Below are positions 58,820 to 64,000 of a DNA stretch of 64,000 bases, piece by piece. The stretch lies in the NCBI RefSeq assembly GCF_000422825.1, contig NZ_KE383929.1:124001-188000 (forward strand). The letters run 5' to 3'. The stretch is from Nocardioides insulae DSM 17944 (GTDB taxonomy: Bacteria > Actinomycetota > Actinomycetes > Propionibacteriales > Nocardioidaceae). The notes under the pieces are model-generated. The model was not told where the DNA came from and did not search any database. It saw only the letters and a list, made by a program, of their open reading frames with translations. Numbering within the stretch: position 1 is the first letter of the stretch; each line of letters begins with the position of its first letter. Made by a program: the position numbers and the translations under genes.

Positions 58820-59359
58820 ATGACCGACTACCAGATCCGACCCATCCGAGCGTCCGAGTGGCGGGCCATCCGTGAACTACGGCTGACCGCCCTCCAGGAC
58901 GAGGTGGCCGGGATCGCCTTCCTCGACACGTACGACGAAGCCTTGGTCCGGCCCGACGAGTTCTGGCAGCAGCGCGCCCACGGCTCCTCCGTCGACAACC
59001 CCGAGCCGGCCTCGCGCCAGTGGGTGGCCATCACCGAGGCCGGCGAGTGGGTGGGCACCACGGTCGCCCTGATCGAGCGTCCCGGCGAGCGCGGGGCGAT
59101 CGGCGCGATCACCGCGTCTGGTGGACACCTGGTCGGCGTTTACATCCACCCCGACCACCGCGGCAACGGTCTCCTGGGCCGACTCTTCGAGACGGCCTCG
59201 ACCTGGCTGGCCGAGCAGGGCATGACGCGCATCCGGCTCTTCGTGCACACCGACAACGCGCGGGCCCAGGCGGCGTACCGCCGACTCGGCTTCGAGACCA
59301 CCGGGGTGAGCACCGCGACCACGGCGGGTGAGGAACTGGAGATGGTCCTCCGTAGCTGA
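58820..59359 (+). CDS. GNAT-family N-acetyltransferase
   Basis: A 179-residue acetyltransferase. The acetyl-CoA core is visible: the beta-4 strand GGHLVGVYIHPDHRGNGLLG, with the pyrophosphate loop (H/R-GNG-LG), the helix LFETASTWLAEQG and the terminal RIRLFVHTDNARAQAAYRRL, then GFETTGVS. GGGAGG precedes ATG 58820. The substrate, likely a small amine or amino acid, cannot be told. Confidence 0.95.
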   Translation: MTDYQIRPIRASEWRAIRELRLTALQDEVAGIAFLDTYDEALVRPDEFWQQRAHGSSVDNPEPASRQWVAITEAGEWVGTTVALIERPGERGAIGAITASGGHLVGVYIHPDHRGNGLLGRLFETASTWLAEQGMTRIRLFVHTDNARAQAAYRRLGFETTGVSTATTAGEELEMVLRS

Positions 59360-59468
59360 GCAACCGGGATCCGGCTGAGCCGCAGAGCCCGTCCGCGTCT
59401 CGCCTGTCGCCCTGCCGGCGCCTCCGCTCTCAGGGAAAGTTAAGGTGCGAGCGAGCGAAGGAGAGCAC

Positions 59469-60938
59469 GTGACGCAGCCCGGCACCCGATCCAATCCGCT
59501 GGTGGCCGTCGTGGTGCTCTGCCTCGGCGGTCTGGCGGTGTCCCTGACCCAGACGCTGGTGATTCCGATCCAGCCCGATCTCCCGGAGCTGCTGGACACC
59601 TCGGTGTCGAATGCGTCGTGGGTGATCACCGCCACCCTGCTCGGCGGCGCGATCGCGATGCCGGTGTTGGGCCGGCTCTCGGACATGGTCGGCAAGCGAC
59701 GCGGTGTCCTCACCGGGGCCGTGCTGATGGTGATCGGGTCGCTGATCTGCTCGGTCGCGTCCTCGCTGGTGCCGATGCTGGTCGGCCGTACCTTCCAGGG
59801 GATGGCGATGGGCTTCATCCCGGTCGCCATCTCGCTGATGCGGGAGATCACCCCGCGCCACCTCTCCGGCACGGCCATGTCCGCGATGAGCGCTACGCTC
59901 GGAGTGGGTGGCGCGATCGGGCTCCCGTTCGGTGCCTGGGCCGTGGGCCTGGGCGACTGGCACGTGATGTTCTGGGTGGCCACGGCGCTGTCCTTGGTGA
60001 TCCTGGTCGCGATCGCGGTGGTCGTTCCCCACGTGGACGACGCCCGGGGCGGCCGCTTCGACGTACCGGGGGCGATCGGGCTCGCCCTCGGCCTCAGCTG
60101 TTTCCTGATCGGCGTCTCCAAGTCGCCCAGCTGGGGGTGGACCGACAGCCGGACGCTCGGGGCGGTCCTCGGTGGCGTGGCGATCCTGCTGGTCTGGGGC
60201 GCCTTCGAGCTGCGCCGGGCGGAGCCGCTGGTCGACCTGCGCACCACTGCCCGCCTGCCGATCCTGATGTGCAACCTCGCCGCGGTGATGGTCGGGTTCG
60301 GGCTGATGGCCCAGATGATCGTGATGCCGCAGTTGCTCCAGCTCCCCGCGGAGACCGGCTACGGGCTCGGGCAGTCGACCCTGGCGGCCGGCCTGTGGCT
60401 GGCCCCGTCGGGGCTGATGATGATGTTCTTCGCTCCGGTCTCGAGCCGGATGATCGCCGGTGCCGGCGCCCGGGTCACCCTGATGGTGGGCGCGACCGTC
60501 CTGGGCTGCGGGTACCTCGTCGCGGTCTTCGCGATGCACGAGCCCTGGCAACTGCTCATCGCCGCCTGCATCGGGTGTGCGGGCGTGGGCATCGGGTACG
60601 CCGCGATGCCCACCCTGATCCTCGACACCGCCCCCGTGGCCGAAGCCGCCTCCGCGGTCGGTGTCAACGGGCTCTCCCGCTCGCTGGGCACCACGTCCGC
60701 CTCGGCGGTGATGGTGACCGTGCTGGCCGGGCACACCGTGCCACTCGGCGGCCTCGAGGTGCCCAGCGAGGGCAGCTTCACCGCCTGCTTCCTGATCGGG
60801 GGGGCCGCGGCGTTCCTCGCCGCCTTCCTGGCCGCCGCTGTGCCCCGAGGGCTGCGGAGCGCACCGATCCGGATCGGTGCTGACGACGAACGCCCCGCCC
60901 CCTCGCCCGGCAGAGCGTCGGGCGGGGGCGGGGCGTAG
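59469..60938 (+). CDS. MFS transporter (DHA2/EmrB type, 14 spans)
   Basis: A 489-residue drug:proton antiporter of the 14-span class. Motif C-like and motif A-like blocks are PVLGRLSDMVGKRRGVLTGA and GRTFQGMAMGFIPVAISLM; later LGVGGAIGLPFGAWAVGLGDW is typical. The C-terminal tail is Arg/Pro/Gly-rich (APSPGRASGGGGA). GTG 59469 follows AAGGAGAGC; TAAGGT at 59441-59446 is the likely -10. A GC-rich hairpin (60891-60935) lies inside the last codons. Confidence 0.92.
   Translation: MTQPGTRSNPLVAVVVLCLGGLAVSLTQTLVIPIQPDLPELLDTSVSNASWVITATLLGGAIAMPVLGRLSDMVGKRRGVLTGAVLMVIGSLICSVASSLVPMLVGRTFQGMAMGFIPVAISLMREITPRHLSGTAMSAMSATLGVGGAIGLPFGAWAVGLGDWHVMFWVATALSLVILVAIAVVVPHVDDARGGRFDVPGAIGLALGLSCFLIGVSKSPSWGWTDSRTLGAVLGGVAILLVWGAFELRRAEPLVDLRTTARLPILMCNLAAVMVGFGLMAQMIVMPQLLQLPAETGYGLGQSTLAAGLWLAPSGLMMMFFAPVSSRMIAGAGARVTLMVGATVLGCGYLVAVFAMHEPWQLLIAACIGCAGVGIGYAAMPTLILDTAPVAEAASAVGVNGLSRSLGTTSASAVMVTVLAGHTVPLGGLEVPSEGSFTACFLIGGAAAFLAAFLAAAVPRGLRSAPIRIGADDERPAPSPGRASGGGGA
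60891..60935. terminator. Hairpin inside the MFS 3' end, bidirectional terminator
   Basis: CGCCCCGCCCC... and ...GGGCGGGGGCGGGGCG pair with one small bulge over about 17 bases, loop GCAGAGCGT. The stem covers the last coding codons before the stop at 60936, and also the end of the convergent Nramp gene. Confidence 0.65.
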
Positions 60939-60954
60939 TCGAGGCGCGGCGGGA

Positions 60955-62217
60955 TCAGCCGAAGAAGCTGGTCAAGGCGGTACGTGCCTGGTCGTAGGCG
61001 AGCCAGCCGAAGATCACGGTGCACAGCACCAGCAGGGAGTTGGACAGCCACTTGTTGCGCCACTCCCGGGGCACCCGGTCGGTGTTGAGCAGCCACAGCA
61101 GGGTGATCGCCAGGAACGGCATGAAGAAGGCACCGAGGACGCCGTAGATGAGGATCAGCCAGGCGGGCTGGTCGGTCATCAACAGCCAGATCATCGGCGG
61201 GAAGGTCAGCCACAGGGTGTAGGCGCGGTACCAGATCCCGCCGGCCTGCGCCTCGGGGTCGTCCTCGGACTTGTTGCGCAGATTGGCCATGAAGTCGGCG
61301 AACATCAGGCTGACGCCGTTCCATACGCCCACCAGGGAGGACATCGCGGCGGCCCAGAATCCGATCAGGAAGACCTTGCCCGCCCACTGGCCGTAACGAT
61401 CCTCGAGCACCAGGGAGAGGTCGAGCAGGCCGCGGTCACCGGTGCTGACCGCGATGTTGGCGGAGTAGAGCAGTTCAGCGCCGACGATCAGGGTGGCCAC
61501 CACGAAGATGCCCGTGACGACGTACGCCATGGTGTTGTCGATCCGCATGACCTGCATGAAGCGCGGGGTGGTCCAGCCCTTCTCGCGCAGCCAGTAGCCG
61601 TAGGCAGCCAGGGTGATGGTGCCGCCCACGCCACCGGCGAGGGAGAGCACGTTGACCAGCCCGTCCTCGGGGATGGTCGGGACCAGGCCGGCGAGCACCT
61701 CGCCCAGGTTGGGGGTGGTCAGGATTGCTGCCCCGACCATGGTCACGAACATGATGCCGACCAGGACGGCGAGCACCTTCTCGAACATGCCGTAGCGACC
61801 GCTCCACACCAGGGCCAGGCCGATCAGTCCGGAGACGATCCCCCAGCCCGAGACCGACCAGCCGCCGGTGAGCGCATAGAGCGCGAGACCGGTGCCGGCC
61901 ATCGCGGAGGCGCCGTAGATGAAGCCCCACACCACGATGTAGGGGCCGAAGTAGATGCTGGTCCACACTCCGAGGGAGCGCCAGCCGACGTAGATGGTGT
62001 GACCGGTGGCGAGGCTGTAGCGGCCGGCGCCCTCGACGAGCACGATCTTGAGGATGCAGCCGATGACCACGCACCACAGCAGCGCGTAGCCGAACTTGCT
62101 TCCCGCGATCAGGGTCGCGACGAGGTCCGCGCCGCCGACACCCGTCGCGGCGACGACGAGACCGGGGCCGAGGAGCCGCCAGCGCGGTGGAGACATATCA
62201 GTGGTGGGGGTAGACAC
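60955..62217 (-). CDS. Nramp-family transporter without canonical metal motifs
   Basis: A 420-residue protein with about 11 spans (LLGPGLVVAATGVGGADLVA at the first; LYALTGGWSVSGWGIVSGLI; VLSLAGGVGGTITLAAYGYW). It belongs to the Nramp/SLC11 fold, but the DPGN motif of the first helix is GVGGAD and the MPH motif of the sixth helix is replaced by TITLAAY. Thus it may not carry divalent metal in the usual way. Start is uncertain: GTG 62217, with GGAAGA 10 bases before, is used; ATG 62235 would add six residues. Substrate unknown. Confidence 0.82.
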   Translation of the reverse strand: MSTPTTDMSPPRWRLLGPGLVVAATGVGGADLVATLIAGSKFGYALLWCVVIGCILKIVLVEGAGRYSLATGHTIYVGWRSLGVWTSIYFGPYIVVWGFIYGASAMAGTGLALYALTGGWSVSGWGIVSGLIGLALVWSGRYGMFEKVLAVLVGIMFVTMVGAAILTTPNLGEVLAGLVPTIPEDGLVNVLSLAGGVGGTITLAAYGYWLREKGWTTPRFMQVMRIDNTMAYVVTGIFVVATLIVGAELLYSANIAVSTGDRGLLDLSLVLEDRYGQWAGKVFLIGFWAAAMSSLVGVWNGVSLMFADFMANLRNKSEDDPEAQAGGIWYRAYTLWLTFPPMIWLLMTDQPAWLILIYGVLGAFFMPFLAITLLWLLNTDRVPREWRNKWLSNSLLVLCTVIFGWLAYDQARTALTSFFG

Positions 62218-62315
62218 GGCCCGGGAGTCTTCCATGTGTCCCGAACCACATCGCGCAGGCGTGCCGAGGCGGAACGCGGCGGCGGGCCCGGCCAACCGGG
62301 ATTCGGGGCGACTCC

Positions 62316-62321
62316 TAGGCT
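62316..62321 (+). promoter_or_regulatory. -10 box of leaderless phosphatase promoter
   Basis: TAGGCT, six nucleotides (GTAGGC), then GTG 62328. Confidence 0.55.
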
Positions 62322-62327
62322 GTAGGC

Positions 62328-63008
62328 GTGCGCCTCATCCTGATCCGACACGGCCAGACCCCCGCGAACGTCGCCGGTGCCCTCGACACCGCTCGCCCCG
62401 GATCGGGGCTCACCGGTCTCGGTCATGCGCAGGCCCGCGCTCTCCCCGCCGCCCTGGACGCCGAGGCGATCACCGGCATCTACGTCTCCCCGCTGGTCCG
62501 CACCCAGCTGACCGCCGAGCCGCTCGGCGCCCACCTCGGCTACCGTCCCGAGATCCAGGAGGGGTTCGAGGAGATCTCCGCCGGGGACCTCGAGATGCTC
62601 ACCGACGACGGCTCACGGGCGGCGTACGCCGGGTGCGTGGCCACCTGGCTGCGCGGGGACCTGTCGGCCACCCTGCCGGGCGCACCCGACGGTCACGCCT
62701 TCCTGGAGCGGTACGACGCAGCGGTGGCGGCGGTCGCCGCGGTCCACGGACCGGACGAGACGATCGCGGTGGTGAGCCACGGTGCCGCGATCCGATCCTG
62801 GGTCTCGCTGCGGGCCCACCTCGGCGAGGACGAGGCTCTCCATCTGGGCATCATGAACACCGGGGCGGCCTTCCTCGAGGGCCGACCGGGCGACTGGACC
62901 CTCACCCGGTGGTCGAGCGATCCGCTGGGCGGCCACCTGGGTCACGACGAACTCGCCCACGACATCACGGGTGAGAGCGCGGACGAGGCCGCCCAGGAAC
63001 TCTCCTGA
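62328..63008 (+). CDS. Histidine phosphatase family protein
   Basis: A 226-residue phosphatase of the phosphoglycerate mutase superfamily. The phospho-His motif LIRHGQTPANVAGALDT is at residues 5-21, the second active His in VVSHGAAIRSWVSL, and SPLVRTQLTAEPL supplies the Arg. No kinase partner is fused. GTG 62328 follows a TANNNT-N6 box. Substrate (sugar, alpha-ribazole or nucleotide phosphate) is unclear. It is convergent with metS, with a CTGAGGATCCTCAG palindrome (63028-63041) between them. Confidence 0.93.
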   Translation: MRLILIRHGQTPANVAGALDTARPGSGLTGLGHAQARALPAALDAEAITGIYVSPLVRTQLTAEPLGAHLGYRPEIQEGFEEISAGDLEMLTDDGSRAAYAGCVATWLRGDLSATLPGAPDGHAFLERYDAAVAAVAAVHGPDETIAVVSHGAAIRSWVSLRAHLGEDEALHLGIMNTGAAFLEGRPGDWTLTRWSSDPLGGHLGHDELAHDITGESADEAAQELS

Positions 63009-63037
63009 GCGGCCTCGTGCGGTCGTCCTGAGGATCC

Positions 63038-63148
63038 TCAGTCCTGCTCCTCGGGGCTGCGCAGGCTCAGATTGAGGACCGCGGCCGTCAGGCCACCCCA
63101 GATCAGCAGGATGGCCACCACCATCATCACGATCGCTGCCGTGCTCAT
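63038..63148 (-). CDS. metS: MetS, small subunit of methionine/alanine importer
   Basis: A 36-residue protein, too short for ordinary gene prediction: MSTAAIVMMVVAILLIWGGL, then LTAAVLNLSLRSPEEQD, one membrane helix with the conserved WGG turn and a charged tail. It corresponds to MetS of Corynebacterium glutamicum, needed with the NSS transporter MetP to import methionine and alanine. GAGGAGGTGGAG precedes its ATG, and the MetP stop lies one base before the start (TGAGATG), so translation is coupled. Confidence 0.9.
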   Translation of the reverse strand: MSTAAIVMMVVAILLIWGGLTAAVLNLSLRSPEEQD

Positions 63149-63149
63149 C

Positions 63150-64000
63150 TCACTCCACCTCCTCTGCTGCGTGCGCACCCCCGCCGCCGGGGGTCGGCGC
63201 GGACTCGAGCGGCGGGAGCGCCAGTGAGGTGCCCGGTCGCCACGGCACGAGGGCGGCGAGGAAGCCGATCAGGATGACTCCGGCCGCCACGCCCCAGCCG
63301 AAGACGTCCAGCATCCAGGCCGGGTAGTAGCCATCGCCACCGTAGGGCGTCTGGATGGTGTCGATCATGCTACGGATGAGCACCGCGGTCAGGGCCACCG
63401 GCGCCACCAGCCCGATCAGGAGGGTCCACCACAGTCCGACGTGGACCGAGGTGTGCTGGTTGAGATCGCCGGAGAGCAGCGGCAGTGCCCGGAGCACCCA
63501 GCCGACCACGACCATGCTCACCACGGCGACGACCAGGATGCCGAAGTTGTTGATGAAGTTGTCCACGATGTCGAGCACGTGGATCCCGGAGGCAGTACCG
63601 AAGAGCACCAGGCTCACCACGGCGATCGGGACGGAGACCGCGAGGGTGGCGGTGATGCGGGAGAGGGCGAACTTGTCGCGCACCGCCGAGATGACCACCT
63701 CGACGATGCTGACCAGCGACGTGAACCCGGCGATGACCAGCGAGCCGAAGAAGAGCACACCCAGCAGACCGCCCAAGGGTGCCTCGCTGATGATGGTCGG
63801 GAACGCGACGAACGCCAGGCCGATCCCGGAGCTGGCCACCTCGGTGACCTCTGTGCCCGCCGCCTGGGCCATGAATCCCAGGGCCGCGAACACGCCGATG
63901 CCGGCGAGCAGTTCGAAGCTGGAGTTGGCGAACCCCACCACCAGTCCGGACCCCGGCATGTCGGTGCCGCGACCGACGTAGGAGGAGTAGGTGATCATGA
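63150..64000 (-). CDS. metP: Sodium-dependent transporter MetP-like (5' truncated by window edge)
   Basis: The 283 visible residues are the C-terminal half of an NSS-family sodium-coupled transporter, continuing past base 64000 (the 63998 ATG is internal). Visible segments include ITYSSYVGRGTDM, GIGVFAALGFMAQAAG, GIGLAFVAFPTIISEAPLGG, LFFGSLVIAGFTSLVSIVEV and VSVPIAVVSLVLFGTASGIH, about seven spans, with the long acidic tail GGGGAHAAEEVE. NSS carriers import amino acids with sodium; coupling with metS points to methionine/alanine uptake. Confidence 0.9.
   Translation of the reverse strand, partial: MITYSSYVGRGTDMPGSGLVVGFANSSFELLAGIGVFAALGFMAQAAGTEVTEVASSGIGLAFVAFPTIISEAPLGGLLGVLFFGSLVIAGFTSLVSIVEVVISAVRDKFALSRITATLAVSVPIAVVSLVLFGTASGIHVLDIVDNFINNFGILVVAVVSMVVVGWVLRALPLLSGDLNQHTSVHVGLWWTLLIGLVAPVALTAVLIRSMIDTIQTPYGGDGYYPAWMLDVFGWGVAAGVILIGFLAALVPWRPGTSLALPPLESAPTPGGGGAHAAEEVE

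Overview
The window is 64 kb of GC-rich, gene-dense DNA on both strands, with GTG/TTG starts, TANNNT promoters and actinobacterial gene families. The left edge reproduces the order of Mycobacterium tuberculosis Rv1828-Rv1829-Rv1830-Rv1832 (MerR regulator ftsR, DUF151 nuclease, second MerR regulator, gcvP). Together with the catabolic gene content this suggests a free-living Actinomycetota, perhaps Nocardioidaceae; the family-level guess is inference. No rRNA, tRNA, CRISPR array, transposase or phage gene was seen.

Region by region: (1) 1-5.4 kb, ftsR, DUF151 protein, MerR regulator, and gcvP behind a glycine riboswitch, closed by a very strong terminator. (2) 5.5-19.6 kb, mostly minus strand: sbcC/sbcD, an M20 amidohydrolase, aminopeptidase N, an FAD oxidoreductase (plus strand), a lipoprotein cyclophilin, an aldo/keto reductase, a SHOCT/DUF6325 pair and a PucR-type regulator. 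(3) 19.7-27.8 kb, a likely alcohol/acyl catabolic island: GMC oxidoreductase, aldehyde dehydrogenase, two DUF202 membrane proteins, an MFS carrier, and on the other strand a TetR-AidB-like acyl-CoA dehydrogenase pair. (4) 27.9-36.1 kb, an ABC exporter, VOC protein, CinA, two alpha/beta hydrolases and a large LuxR (LAL) regulator. (5) 36.3-43.1 kb, small accessory genes: 2'-5' RNA ligase-like protein, BASS transporter, DUF1254/DUF1214 protein, a multiply broken AI-2E-family transporter, DUF4331 protein, a double ABM-like protein, a VOC protein, and csbD behind a stress-sigma-type promoter. (6) 43.3-50.7 kb, a SARP/BTAD-AAA regulator convergent with an MMPL exporter-hemerythrin operon; the MMPL promoter carries three direct repeats at exactly 11-bp spacing. 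(7) 50-55.8 kb, DUF1801 and DUF1905 proteins, a membrane protein, and an AraC-VOC-small protein-UvrA2 operon. (8) 55.9-64 kb, two MFS carriers, a second M20 amidohydrolase, GNAT, a non-canonical Nramp homologue, a histidine phosphatase and a metS-metP pair cut by the window edge.

The observations I think most worth checking are the 11-bp repeat array next to a SARP-type regulator, the SigB/SigF-like promoter of csbD, the four-lesion transporter pseudogene, the widespread leaderless-promoter pattern (14 genes), the Nramp homologue without its metal-binding motifs, and the 61-codon gene translationally coupled to uvrA2.
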